Positions 18,948 through 31,120 of a DNA stretch of 64,000 nt are shown piece after piece. Source of the DNA: Phytophthora sp. 'mugwort' (Eukaryota; Oomycota; Peronosporomycetes; Peronosporales; Peronosporaceae); NCBI GenBank assembly GCA_033558025.1, contig JAUCEF010000007.1:3782001-3846000 (forward strand). The letters are read 5' to 3'. Position numbers and translations under genes: made by a program. Numbering within the stretch: the first letter of the stretch is position 1; each line of letters starts with the position of its first letter. A model generated the notes under the pieces. That model saw only the letters and a program-made list of their open reading frames with translations. It did not search any database and was not told the origin of the DNA.

Positions 18948-20842
18948 CTACAACGGGATGTTGCCATGCTTCTTCCATGGGTTCTTAACATCCTTCGTCT
19001 CGAGCACATCCAGGTCCTCGCAGATGTGGCGGCGAGTATTCGCAGGCTCGATGATGTCATCCACGAAACCACGCTGAGCTGCGACCTGCGAGGAGGAGTT
19101 GGCAATGCCATTTGTCAGTAAGCTCTCGTTCGTGTGCAAGGACACGCTGGTGATCAGGTACACAAACAAGCAAGGCCCAAGCATACCATAGGGTTGGCGA
19201 ACTTCTTCTCATAGTCGGCAGTGTTCTCCTCCACGTTCTGGCCGCGGAAGATGATCTCCACCGCACCCTTGGCTCCCATAACAGCGATCTCAGCGGACGG
19301 CCACCTACAAATTGTCATAACAAATGGAATAAGGGCATAAGTAAAAAGTGGATCCAAGGAGCCAGGTAGCAGAAAAAGCTACTTACGCGTAGTTGATGTC
19401 GCCACGGAGGTGCTTGGAGCTCATGACGTCGTAGGCGCCGCCGTACGCCTTGCGCGTGATGATCGTGATCTTGGGTACCGTTGCCTCTGCGTACGCGTAC
19501 AGCAGCTTGGCACCGTGACGAATGATGCCGCCATACTCCTGGTCCGTACCTGGCAGGAAACCGGGGACATCCACCAGCGTCACAATGGGGATATTAAAGG
19601 CATCGCAGAAGCGCACGAAGCGTGCACCCTTGACCGACGAGTTGATGTCTAGACAGCCAGCCAGCTCCATGGGCTGGTTCGCGAGGATGCCAACCACACG
19701 GCCCTCCATTCGGCCGAATCCAACAATGATGTTCTTGGCGTAGTCAGGCATGATCTCAAAGAAGTCGAATGAGTCGACAACTTGGTGGATGATGTCCTTC
19801 ATGTTGTACGGCACGTTCGGGTCCGGTGGCACAATGCTCTCGAGCGTGGGCACGGGACGATTGCGGTCGTCGTCCGACTTGCGTACGGGCGGCTTCTCCT
19901 TGTTGTTTAGTGGCAAGAAGTCGAAGAAGCGACGCATCTCACGGATAGCCTCCACATCGTTGTCAAACGCGCAATGCGCCACACCAGAAGTCTTCGTGTG
20001 CGTAGCAGCTCCGCCCAGCTCTTCCTGCGTGACCTCTTCGTTGGTCACGGTCTTCACCACATCTGGTCCCGTTACAAACATGTACGACGAGTCACGGCAC
20101 ATGAAGATATAGTCGGTCATGGCAGGAGAGTACACGGCACCACCAGCACAGGGTCCCATGACCATCGTCAGCTGTGGGATAACACCGGACGCCAGCACAT
20201 TCAGCTGGAAGATGTCAGCGTAACCAGCCAGCGACGCCACACCCTCTTGAATACGCGCACCACCCGAATCATTTAGTCCAATCACCGGCGCTCCGAGATA
20301 CATGGCCTTCTTCATGATCTTGACGATCTTTTCGGCGTACGTCTCGGACAAACTGCCGCCAAAGACGGTAAAGTCCTGGCTGAACACGAAGGTAAGGCGA
20401 CCATTGATGAGTCCTCGGCCCGTAATGACACCGTCACCCGGGTATTGTTGCTTCTCCATGCCAAAGTCCGAGCAGCGGTGCGACTTGAGCATGTCGTACT
20501 CGCGGAAGGTACCCTTGTCCAGCAGGAGCTGGATGCGCTCGCGGGCCGTGAGCTTGCCCTTCTCGTGCTGCTTTGCAACGCGTTTGGCACCGCCGCCCTC
20601 AAGCGCGCGCTTGCGGGCCTGCGCCAGCTCGTCCTTGAAGGCCAGTTTGCGCGCAGCTGGCGTGACGATCGGAAAGACAGCCTCGTCCATCAGCGCGCTC
20701 ATCCATCGGGTCTGGAGCTGCGTTTTATTTTTCATCATTCAGAGCGTCAGTCACAGATCGCAACAAGCTCCAATGATGAAGAAGAGTGGCAGGCACGTAC
20801 GAGAGGCTGGCGCAGCACGCGGAGCTGTCTGGCGGCCAACAT
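18948..20842 (-). CDS. PCCB: Propionyl-CoA carboxylase beta chain, mitochondrial
   Basis: Four exons on the minus strand, 20842-20801, 20717-19387, 19304-19187 and 19085-18948, encode 542 residues, close to the usual ~540. The first exon codes only 14 residues ([14 protein letters not shown]), an Arg-rich mitochondrial presequence, joined through an 83-bp GTACGT...CGCAG intron. The carboxyltransferase core shows [64 protein letters not shown] and the intron-split [16 protein letters not shown], ending [11 protein letters not shown]. With a biotinylated alpha subunit it carboxylates propionyl-CoA to methylmalonyl-CoA in the mitochondrial matrix. An in-frame MM within intron 1 could be mistaken for the start, but it would lose the presequence. 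A TCACTTCC initiator lies 39 bp upstream. Confidence 0.95.
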
Positions 20843-20880
20843 GACAGTACAAAGACGATTTCGAAACGCCTACAGAAATC

Positions 20881-20888
20881 GGAAGTGA
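20881..20888 (-). promoter_or_regulatory. Oomycete initiator (TCACTTCC) of the propionyl-CoA carboxylase beta gene
   Basis: The minus strand reads TCACTTCCGATTTCTGT, an exact match to TCAYTTYY followed by a T-rich FPR-like stretch. It lies about 40 bp upstream of the ATG at 20842 and supports the short presequence exon as the true first exon. Confidence 0.65.
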
Positions 20889-22033
20889 CGGCTCTCGGAT
20901 CTCTCCAAAAGGCTTCGACAAGTTCAAGTGCGGGTCGAAAGGCACAGTAGGTATTTGTATTGTTGAGCTTGACCCGCGAACCCATGGGTCAATCTTGTGT
21001 GCAGAAAATAGACAAGGGCGATAGAGGCCAACGCAAGTTGTAGTTTCTAGTACTGTACAGTACATGAATTAATGCACCGCATGCGCCATCGAGCGCGCGG
21101 TGAGGTGGATTACGAGCGCTGGGCGTATTGATAAGCCAGAAGCTGGACAGCACGTTAGCAGTATAGCGCTGCTGTTAGCTACAACTAGCGCGTACTTCGC
21201 GCGCTTCAGGGGCTAAAAGCCCGTCAGGGCAGGGTGATGTCTCTTTGGCATGGTCGTCAATGGATGAAGCTGGTTCAGAATTGCCTAGCAACGCAATGTG
21301 CAGTACATATGTATCGATCGACCTACTTTCGTATGCCGCTCGGACGCAAGGGGTGCTTTTCGATAATTTTTACGGTATAGTACATACATACACTGCTGTA
21401 CGTATTACGTATTTAGACTTTCCACTTACTACAGGGCACTATTAATAGCGAACCTTAACCAATCATGTCACTGTATTTCGATCATCTCTGTATCATGACA
21501 TGTCAAAAGGCACCAAAAATAAATTACCACCAGTCAATTCGTTACACCGGCTTGGCCATTCATCGGACCGACATTCCTCGATTTGCACTGGCAGTAAGCA
21601 TGCCACGAAAAGGCCGCTTACGCATTAAAGGCTTCGAGACCTCATCGTCGCAGTATGCGCGCACGGCTGCCAGCTACCAGAGGAAGCACATCTGTAACGG
21701 GGTGTACCAAAGTACACTAAGTGATGTAGCTAAACATCACTATGACGTCGACGGTAATGACGTCATGGATAAGTACCACAGATATGGTACAACAGCCTCA
21801 GAGCCACTCAATAGGATAACATCTAGGCAACTTTACAGATGACTAATGGTTAGGAGGGTGGTTGCTGCAACCGGCTGGCCCATCACCCTATGCGTCAACG
21901 ATTTGAAACCTAACCCCACTACTGTCCTACTGGCCCATAAAAAGATTGCATCCGTACAGCGGACGGTATACAAGTATACCATCGTTCAAAACCGCTCATT
22001 CGTGGCCCGGCGCCAAACCGGAAAGAGGGGGAA
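20889..22033. other. Spacer between the gene island and the MULE relic
   Basis: No gene was recognised on either strand. Several short frames are open but have no family features. This is the transition into the transposon-rich region. Confidence 0.4.
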
Positions 22034-25000
22034 ATGAATCGCCATCCCCCCAGCGGACAGAAGCGCTGCCAACCGAGCGCTCCGTGCGATCACGGCGAGG
22101 AGGAGGAGGATGCCGAGACCTACGAGTTGAGGAGCGACGGGGAGCGGTACGACTGCTCGGAAAACGACAAAGCTCCCGATATGCCGTCGGAGTCGTCGAA
22201 CGACGGGGTTAGTTTGGCAGGTCGCAGTTGTCCGAGCAGCGTCAAGCGACGGTTCAGACCGGATCGTGATGGCTCGTCAGTTATAACAAACTCGTTTTGG
22301 CTTTTGGGGGCAGTTCCAGTCCTATTTCAGGGCTTACCAGGCGGCGAGCTTCCAGGTACGAATTGAATCCCGTGCCGATCTTCTAATTCAGTCAAAGATC
22401 ACCTCTTGTGTATTGAGTTGTTCTACAGGCTTTCCGCATACGGACCAACAACTCCGTCTGCGATCGGAATAAGAAAGTCAAGTCAACGAACTCTACGGCC
22501 CTTTTGATTCCTGACGAATGGCACTTATTCACGGAAATTCGTCTGCACGCGCGCTGGTGCATACAAGTCGCGAGGACAGTGCAAGCGACTACGACAGGAA
22601 ACGCGGTTCATGGGGTGTCAGGCATCAGTACGTGATTTATATGTTCAGTCGGTGCCAATCGGTTTCGGTCGGTCTCAGTCGGGCGCCAATCGGGCACCAG
22701 ATGGTATCAGTCGGGAACCAGTTGTGTTCAATTGGACTGAGATCCGGCTGCATTGTCTAAAAATGAAACTAACACCCTGTTGATGTGAATATGTCCCACT
22801 ACTTGGCCTACTTAGATTAACGTATGTGTACGTGTCGTGGGCAAGAACCAATATTCATTTGCGGTATGTGTTACCAAATCCAAATTAAATCACTGCCATA
22901 ACTGTAATGATGTGGGGCGGAGGAGAAGGAGAAGGAGTTGTCGAGTAGGAAGGAAATTTGGAAGTGATTCATTTTGGGCGGTCCTTAGTTCGCTAGCGCT
23001 ATATCTAAGCCGCCATGGAGGCTCTTGTGTGTCCTTTGTGCCACGCTGGATATTCTCCGCACGGTGACCAACCATTCCTCTACATCACATGCAAACCTAC
23101 ACGTCACACTCTATTGACTATCTGATTGGCTGGAGACTCTGGGACATTCTCTGGTTTCGTCATCATGATAATGATTGCGTGTATCATGAGTGTAGTTCAC
23201 ATACGTGATCCTTGGAAGATGTCGTGGTGTCGTGCGGCGCCTCATTATGTGCAATTTATGCAAAATATGCAAAAATAAAATGTGTTATCGATGGGCTCGA
23301 GCCCGTGACCTTTGCCTTGGACGATAAAAACTTTACGTCTGCACCAGACTGTGCGTATATCGATTGTGTCGGGACCAAAGGTTTTACCCATACGTAACCG
23401 ATGTAAAATGTGTCGTAATTTCAAACCACATCCTTACAATAACTTGGATAAGCGGACGTATAAGCAGTACGCGTCTAGCAGAACCGCATCGATCCCGAAG
23501 TGATGGAGACAGTCAATGAGCTCAGGAAAGCGGGCGCAAAGAAGAAGAACATACTCAAGTTCATTCTGGAGGAATCCAAGTGTAACTCGACTATTCAAGA
23601 TGTGCATAACATCGTACGCGGCTTGAAGCACAAGACTCGTCCATTACAAGTGCACGGAGGCTAAGAAAATGGATGCTGGAGTTTTGTGAGGAGCCGGGTA
23701 ATGTTGGTCGGATTTTATTGAATCGACTGTAGGTCAGGTATGTGAATGAGTTTACGTGGTTTTCTTGAGTTGTTATTGATATGTGTTGTCCTTAGGTAGA
23801 ATGTTGCGACCTGTATTACCATGCAAACCAAGCGCATGCGCGAGATGTTCGATTGTTTCCCGGGGGTTCTACTTATCGATGCAAACACGGGACGAATGCT
23901 TCCAAGTATAAGGTATTTTCATTCATGGCGCATAACGTTTATGGAAAAGGCCAGTTTATCCATCATGCTGTCCTGTAGAATGAGAGGTGGCCGACTCTTA
24001 TGACAGCAATTGAAGAATTCAAAGCGGCTAACCCAGCGTGGACTAAAATTTGTATATGTATGTGATTATTGACAAAGATTTCACGGAGATGGGCGTTCTG
24101 AAGACAGCGTTTCTGGATGTCAGAGTTTTGCTCTGTCCATTCCACGTATTCAAGTATCTTAGTGAGGAGATTGCGTCGAGCAACTATGGATTTAATGCCT
24201 GGCAGAAGAATCAACTGCGAAGCGTCGTGAACCAACCGGTGTACTCGAAAACGGAGCAAGAATACTTGAAGCATCTCAGATACATGCATCAAATTACGAG
24301 GATTGGTTTGCCTACTGAGTTGTCAGGCAATACCGGCCCGGGTCAGTACCCGACCCAATCGGTCTCCGACCCGACTCAGGCAAATGCTACCTGACTCAAC
24401 TTGTGATGAACGAAATGATCTTGAAACCAAGCATCCATTTGATGCATATATCGCGAAGAACAGGGATAATTGTCGTGATCTATGGTGTGCATACACACGG
24501 GAGAACGCGGTGACACTTGGAAATAACACAAATGACCGGCTGGAAGCGTCGTGGAAGCAGCTCAATGACTCGATGCACTCTCTAATGGGGTCAGATGAGT
24601 GCGTAACTTCTATTATATATTATCAAACACCATGCCAGAGCAGCACTTTCTAAAAAAGGTGTACAAATTACGCGTCGTGCAGCATCCCAAGTACGACTGC
24701 GAGATGTCTCATGTGGCGAATCTAGTCAGCGAGCATGTCTGCGAGCTGATTTTGAGCAGTATGTTTATGCTACGGCCCGAGCTTCTACACATTTTACGAG
24801 CCGTATGGTGGCATGATTTTCATTAAGTATGCGGACAAAGAAGAAGATGCACTGGACAATTGGCACGCAGAGTATCATGTAACTACGCGAGTATGGGAGT
24901 GTTCCTGTCTGTTTATGACGACGCGTTTGCTTCCGTGCCGCCATGTATTCTACGTTCGCAAAGAGAGGAAATTGGAGACGGTCATCCGGACGTAACTGTT

Positions 25001-26678
25001 AAACCCTAGATGGCTACTTTCCTCGCTTCGTGTATCGAATTTCCTAGAAACTGCCCCACGCGAAGGGTTCTCTATGGGGACGGTGCTGCCAGAGTCTGAA
25101 ACTCCGTGGGACTCGAACAGAAAATTTCGTGAAGCTCATCAGGTGGCAAGCACTATCAGTGATTCCATGAGTGGCTTGGGGATGAGAGAATACCGACTAG
25201 CCATGAGCTCGCTGAATCAGTGGCTTGCCTTTTCAGGCGTAGAGAGTTTGAAAGATTCACTGATCTCGGAGAACGCAACCATGATTCCGTTGGCGTACAA
25301 GTATCACCGCAACATTTAGATCACTTGAGCACGCCGCTTACTGTATTGAGCACGCATCCTTCCGAGTCGGGCACGCAACCGGCCCAGTCGGGGTCACAAC
25401 CATCTGAGTCGGGTACACAACCATCTGAGTCGGTTACGCAACCGGAACAGTTGGGCACACAATTGGGACAGTCGGGTACGCAACTGGATGAAACCCTTCC
25501 GGAAACACAAGCAACTTTACCCGCAATTCATCTCGTCGCAGTGGATGCGGAAACAGACTTCATAATCGCGAGCCCAGTTTGAGCCCGCGGACGACCAAAA
25601 CAAAATCCAAACGCAAAGAAGGCAAAGAAAAGTCTTGCAATTGAGATGGCACGTGCCGACTCCGCCATGCACGATATGCAGTTATCTATCGAAACTATCA
25701 GAGAAAGGCTTACAGAAGACGTCACGTACGAATCTGCGAGTGAGTTCCCTATTCCGTTCGAGCAATGCGTGTTCGAGAGACGGCCGAAACCGCCAATCGC
25801 CCATAAAGCATCGCAGGTGGCCCAAAGAAAACCCGCTAGGAGCGATAGCGAATTTGGACGAGTGTTGCCATGGGAGTCACTCAAAAACATTCGACGCCAG
25901 GGTGACTGCGTTTCAGCGAGTACAACCGGGGCTGTATGAGCAGGAAATCGCTGTTGACATTATGGGTGTGGGCAGTTTTACCACAGCGACACTAGCAATT
26001 ATAAAGAAATGGCATTGTGATATGAAATGCATTAAACCATTGCGCTGCGTTGGATCGCCACGATTTATTTAACGCATCTACACGACACACCCTTCCAGAC
26101 TCAAATGGATCATAGTCTGCCATCCAAGTTGAAAGCACCCCAGCTTTAACCCGAGGAGGTACGTACTGCAAGATGGAAATGCCGCCATTCATATATTTCT
26201 GACGTACACATATGCTTTTGGTATGACGATATACATAGGTAAATGTGCTTGACTTGGCGGCCTCTGGGTCACTCGAAGACTCAACCATGCGTATGCTTTT
26301 GAATAAGTTGTTCGGGAGTAACACTGCCGTGGAGTGATCGATCCAGCGACGGTGTATGTCACCATCCATCATGGATTCAGAATAGACCAAGACGGGCTAA
26401 CCAACTTTCTGCGTGGTGTCTCCAATGAACGCATTTTGGTTCCGATTAATTGTATCGGTAACCACTGTATTGCAATTATTGTGAACCCGGACGGCAACGC
26501 GATACTGCTTTACGACCCGATGCGCTCAAGATATATTGCAAGTGTCCGAGCCGTAGCGCCACGTTTGCTACCTTTGGTACCGCGCCAAGATACAGAGGAT
26601 TATCGCGTGCGCACGCACGAGTCTACGGAGGTATACAAAACAGATAGCTATATAACTGTGGGGTGTACGTCCTTGTGA
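22034..26678 (+). mobile_element. Decayed MULE-type transposon gene (MULE transposase, SWIM finger, Ulp1-like domain)
   Basis: One plus-strand coding region is broken into several frames. The parts in order are an acidic N-terminus from 22034; a 73-bp intron (22356-22428) joining a FAR1/MULE-like N-terminal module (AFRIRTNNSV... EWHLFTEIRLHARW); a helical segment at 23502-23634 (ETVNELRKAGAKKKNILKFI); and the MULE transposase core at 23850-24300, with HGTNASKYKVFSFMAH, VIIDKDFTEMGVL and LLCPFHVFKYLSEEIAS. A SWIM finger (CxC-x9-CxH) follows at 24900-24944, then a Ser/Gln heptad-repeat linker, and a C48/Ulp1-like region at 26334-26640 (ILVPINCIGNHCIAIIV, ILLYDPM). Stops and frameshifts throughout show it is inactive. 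Terminal inverted repeats were not found, so the true ends are unknown. Confidence 0.8.
25361..25486 (+). repeat. Six 21-bp tandem repeats encoding a Ser/Gln heptad
   Basis: Six consecutive 21-bp units, each encoding a variant of SESGTQP (SESGTQP, AQSGSQP, SESGTQP, SESVTQP, EQLGTQL, GQSGTQL). The period keeps the reading frame. It lies in the linker between the SWIM and Ulp1-like parts of the decayed MULE gene. Confidence 0.85.
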
Positions 26679-27360
26679 CACTAGAACTATTGTGCAGGGC
26701 TGATCCATTAAGACCAGTTAACAATACGGTACTCTAAGGCCTCCGCTATAGGTGCCTTACCATGAGCCTTTGAATGCATTTAAATCTGTTTCTAAATGAT
26801 TGTTCGAACGTGTTGGTCTTCTCTGTCTTGAAATCTACAGTCTCCAACTCACAGATCCGTATTGTTTGTAAGTGGCAACTTAAACTCGGATTGAATGAGG
26901 CTTCCGACACACATTGAAAATTTTCTTATGATGCCGCGGTCGCCATCGTCCCTCGCCAGATGGCTATGTCTTTTTCGGCTATACAGGACGGGTGCGTATA
27001 GTTTGGTCACGCATCAATTGATGACATCGCTCTGGTCTCCCTCCAGTCGGGCCGAGTCGGTGGCAGTCGGTCACCAACCGGTCGCAATAGCCTCGTCACA
27101 TGTCCCTCAGCCGGTAGCAGCAACACGTGCCAATAGTTAGTATGTAGACGCATTATAGGGGTCACCTATAATAAATATTGAGTCTTAATTCTACCTAATT
27201 TTGGTAACAGTCCCACAGACCAGGGGCTAGTGCAATGCCGTTCACTGAGAGTGTGTATACTCTCTGGAAGTCACACTTCCTGTGTGCAAGGTGTTGTGCG
27301 CCCCGTCACACTTGGTAGCACTTATAGTCAATCCACGCCTACGCGGGTTACTACCTGAAA
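26679..27360. other. Spacer with dispersed AGTCGG motifs; possible LTR or leader of the Gypsy relic
   Basis: No gene is seen. Repeated CAGTCGG/GAGTCGG motifs lie at about 27043-27110. The last ~150 bp, just before the gag-like frame, could be a degraded LTR or untranslated leader, but no second LTR copy was found in the window. Confidence 0.35.
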
Positions 27361-27378
27361 CCTCTGGGTCCTAGCAAC

Positions 27379-28030
27379 ATGGACCGGAATGAGTTTCTTC
27401 ATCTGAACGACTCACAGTTCGAGTCCGTTCGTAAGATGACTGGCATATTTGGTATGGATGCATTGCGCAGCTTGGCGTCGACAACGCAAGCCGAGCAGGT
27501 CGAACGCGTGACCGCGTTCGACATGTATGAGCGAGCATCGAACATGTTCGGAGCAACCTGCAAGTTCCGGCCGCAGAGCCGAAACCGGTCTACCCCGAGC
27601 CGTTAAGGCTAAAGGTAAACCCTTATGAAGAGAAGGAAGATGAAAACCTTCACTTCTAGATGCGAGAAGTAAAGCTCGCAATGGATGCGGCTCTCATCTC
27701 TTCGGAGCACCTACGAGTGGCTTTCGGCCTCTCCAACCTTAGCGGGCTTGCTAAGGTTGGGCGTATACGTGGGAAGCGTCAACACCTGGATGCTTGGCAT
27801 CCTGGCTCAGGTGTGTGAACAGCTTAGAGCCGCGTTCCTCCCGGCGAACTCTGAGTACCGCCAGCGGTCACGCTTCCTGTCATGTAAAAAGGGAAGACGT
27901 GAGCTGCACGAGTACATCCAGGAGATGCGGGAGCTCACCGCATCCCTCGTTGGAAACCCACGCCATAAATACATCAAAGTGACGGTACTCATGGACGGCA
28001 TAAGAATTCGACGGAAAGCTGCAATCATTT
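27379..28030 (+). pseudogene. Gypsy-type gag fragment
   Basis: Two frames separated by a frameshift encode pieces of a retrotransposon gag. The first starts MDRNEFLHLNDSQFESVRKM. The second (27685-28030) contains QLRAAFLPANSEYRQRSRFL followed by KKGRRELHEYIQEM and KVTVLMDGIR, wording typical of oomycete Ty3/Gypsy gag proteins. No protease, reverse transcriptase or integrase follows, and the coding sequence stops at about 28030. It is a truncated relic. Confidence 0.65.
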
Positions 28031-30015
28031 AGCCCAAGATGAGCAAGTAAACGTGCATTGCAGAAAAGGGAGCTCATTAACCAAACTTTGTAGAGTGGTC
28101 ACATCTTTCCGACCAACCGATACGTTTCATTTGCCAAAATTCCGACGGCTGTGAGCCAATCAAAGGCTGGGAACACTTTGAATATCATCACCCCACAAGA
28201 TGACAGTTGATCGCATTCCGCTCCGGTTGACGGGCCGATATAGACCAGCGACTGCCGAGGCACACCTTTGCCGCCCGGCTGGAATATTGTTATGTGCGTA
28301 TGCGCGCTTGCTCGACCTCGACAACACCTTTCCACGGGTCAGGCGCATAGACCAACTGTGCGAGACAAAACGTATTTAGCCTCATGTTTGGAGGGGCGCC
28401 GGCGCTCCCTTTTAGTTGCACGAGGGAATCCAGCTCTACATGTTAAGGACTTGAGGCGCCAACGCTACAGGACGTGCAGGAGTGCTGGGTGGGTTAAACT
28501 TGCTCAACGTGGTGGCCGTCAAATCATTGCAGCGTCAGCATGCGAGAAGTGCTTTCCGCTCAGGTCAGACTGTAATCCGATTGGTAGAATAATGCCGATT
28601 TTGAAGAAGTCAAACTTGTATTCTGATTGGTAGAATGTATGCCGATTTTGTTCAAGTAAAACTTTGTAGAGAAATTTTAGCAGTCTACTTTAAACTTAAA
28701 CAATGTCACATCTTTCCGCTGGTTACATCTTTCCGCCAATGTCGGTATCTAGCGATATTGTTAAATGTCACTCTCACTAAAATGAGAGTGCCTCGTGTGC
28801 CCATCTGAAAAAGAGGCGGTGAAAGTCACATAAAACGACCATCGGTGGAGAGCGGTTGCGAGTGCGCGTAGCCATAGCAAACCCGCGCGGGAAACCCGTG
28901 GAGCAGTGCCGCTCTGTATTTGCGGAGGCGGGCCCAGAGCCGAGTTTTGCAGCGAGCCGAGTACTGTAGCGGGCCGAACTGAGTCTTTTCCTCGCAGGAG
29001 CGCAGCGATTGTCTTTGCGAAGAAAGGCCCAAGACCGCGATGTCATTGGTCCTCGGGAGGGCTAGGGTAAATGGAGATGGGATGTGTCGATAGTGGCCGT
29101 GCAGCTCATCTAATAGTCCGCGAGGGGTGATTGCCTGCACGATGTACCCATTGGAAGTGCAACGTACAGGTTCAGTACCATTGTTTCACCAATCGTCCTC
29201 TTCCACTTAATATTCTGCCAATCATCGCCCAGAGCGACCCAGAAGAAGAAGCACCGCTATGTATGCGAATCCGACTAGATAGATTTGCATAGCTTATACA
29301 TCTAATTCAACTTGAACAAGCTATCCAAAAGCCTCATGACGACACCTGCTCGCAGAAATTTCCAGTCGAAACCTCGCTTGATCGGGCTTCAAGAGCTCAT
29401 GATCTGAATCGCCGCCGCACCCTACCTGACGCCACAATCGGTGAGCTATTGGTGTGGGTACAGGCTGAGTTTCACTCGCTTCGCGGCCTTCAAGGCAGCG
29501 GATCGCGCGCGTGCTGAGATTGGAAGGAAGGCTGCGTAGCCTTTCGGGCTGTTTCCTGCACCGACGAGCGGCTCGACAGCGCTTCCAGCTTCAACTTGAT
29601 AACTTCATCGTCGAGTATGTGACAGCATGCGAGAAGATGCAGCTGTCCCTCTCCGATGGCGTGATAGTCGCGCGAGCCAGGAGGTGGGCGCTACGCCGTC
29701 TGAACGTCCTTCCTGCATCGTGACCACGCCTTGGGAGGTCATGGCTTCGCCACCATCAGCGTCGCGACGGCATTCATTGGCGGCGTTCGTATGGAGAGGA
29801 TGGAATGGACTTAGAGGCGATTGAAGGGGGGCTTGGCGCGCTACGTAGCCTCGTTCGCTCGTACCAATACACAGATGCGCACAACATGAATTAGACGAGA
29901 TTTTTTTACAACAACGTCCCGAGAGGCTCGCTCTGTATCGGTTGAGGAGCCGTCGCTGAAACAAGATAAACTCGGCTTACACTAGCAGTCTGCACAAACG
30001 CCACCGACACCGACA
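28031..30015. other. Repeat-rich intergenic sequence without a supported gene
   Basis: About 2 kb with no recognised coding region. The phrase AAACTTTGTAGAG followed by CACATCTTTCCG occurs at 28083-28122 and again at 28666-28735, and a diverged ~46-bp direct repeat (ATTGGTAGAAT...TGCCGATTTTG) lies at 28578-28650. A short frame at 29511-29720 has gag-like composition but no diagnostic motif. Confidence 0.4.
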
Positions 30016-30480
30016 AGATGCATCTTCTTTTCATCGGGAAGCCCTTCAAGCCTCCCTGGCTCGTAAAAAAAACCGGCCGACCCGCTGTAGCATCTATCCC
30101 CGCGCCTGAATGACGACTGACACGTTTCAGGCATGGCTGCGTGACGTGGACCACTCGATGCACGCGCAAGGACGCCATGTTCTTATCCTCGCTGTGCGAC
30201 GGGAACATCACATTGACCAACGTCCGTGTTGTCAAGCCGCCCCCAAGCACGACATCGAAATTGCAACCCTCGACCAGGGGATCATCTACTGAATTAAGCG
30301 CGACGGCCTCCCCAAGAAGATGGCGTACGCGGTTGAGGGAGTCGACGAGGGCGTGGATAACCCTATACAAAGTTGGTGCGCTCAAGGCTACTGAGTGGTG
30401 CGCACAAGCATGGCGCGAGATGCCATCCAAGACGATCGAGAACTGCTGGCTCCACTCCACATTGATCGCTAATACGGACA
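30016..30480 (+). pseudogene. Pogo/Tigger-like DDE transposase fragment
   Basis: Pieces in different frames match the DDE domain of pogo/Tigger (CENP-B-like) transposases: HLLFIGKPFKPPW, TFQAWLRDVDHSMHAQGRHV, LTNVRVV, STTSKLQP, DQGII, and a C-terminal VGALKATEWCAQAW helix. The aspartate expected after the RHVLIL block is lost by frameshift. Only the C-terminal half of the catalytic domain is recognisable and it is clearly inactive. Confidence 0.7.
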
Positions 30481-31120
30481 TGAGCTTCATTATGTTGTAA
30501 ATCAATACACGTACATTGAGTGTCGTTACAAAAACCTTTAACGATGAATACACCTATCTCTTTGTGTACATATCAGGTGTGCACATCACTGTACTAACTT
30601 TTGCTGTTCGAAATACTTGTATACTTCAAGTATAATTCACACAATAATATTGTTGGGCTTATTATGTACCTAACAAAGAAGAAGGTGCAATTTTTTGCTG
30701 GGAGGATTTTGGATGCAGGCAGCGATATTACTGATATCGCTGATATTTTCAGCAGAGCAGCGACTCTACATTTGTAGAAGGCGATTTTATGAAGGCGACA
30801 GTACCATGTACATGTAGCCTGCACGATTAAGGTCCCTCGACTGACTGAACGATGCAGCAGTGAATCCATCTCGAATGTGGTCATCAGTGCAGTTGCCGCA
30901 AGTTAATCTGTCAATTCAAGTCGTCAGGCAAACGTACAATACGCAGCTGTAATACCACCTACTGTACCCATCGATAGTTGGAGGAGGTGTACCAGGTTAG
31001 TTTCAGTCAACCAAGAGCTGCAGTTGCAGCTCCCTCGTTTGCACTTTTCTCGCTCGCCTATCAGTAACTAATTTACCTTGTCGAGCAACCCGCTCACTTG
31101 GTACGACCACGGCAAACGTC
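30481..31120. other. Intergenic region upstream of the Thr/Pro-rich receptor kinase
   Basis: No gene is seen. Near 30720-30750 the short repeat ATATTACTGATATCGCTGATATT occurs. A GCTCACTTGG at about 31091 partly resembles the oomycete initiator ~30 bp before the kinase start, but its last two bases do not fit. Confidence 0.4.

Noticed and set aside
20718..20738. In-frame MM start for propionyl-CoA carboxylase beta
   Set aside because: It lies within a GT-AG intron whose removal joins an Arg-rich presequence in frame; starting here would leave a mitochondrial enzyme without a targeting sequence.
23285..23320. tRNA-like GGGCTCGAGCCC motif
   Set aside because: It resembles a T-loop/B box, but there is no A box, acceptor stem or cloverleaf around it.
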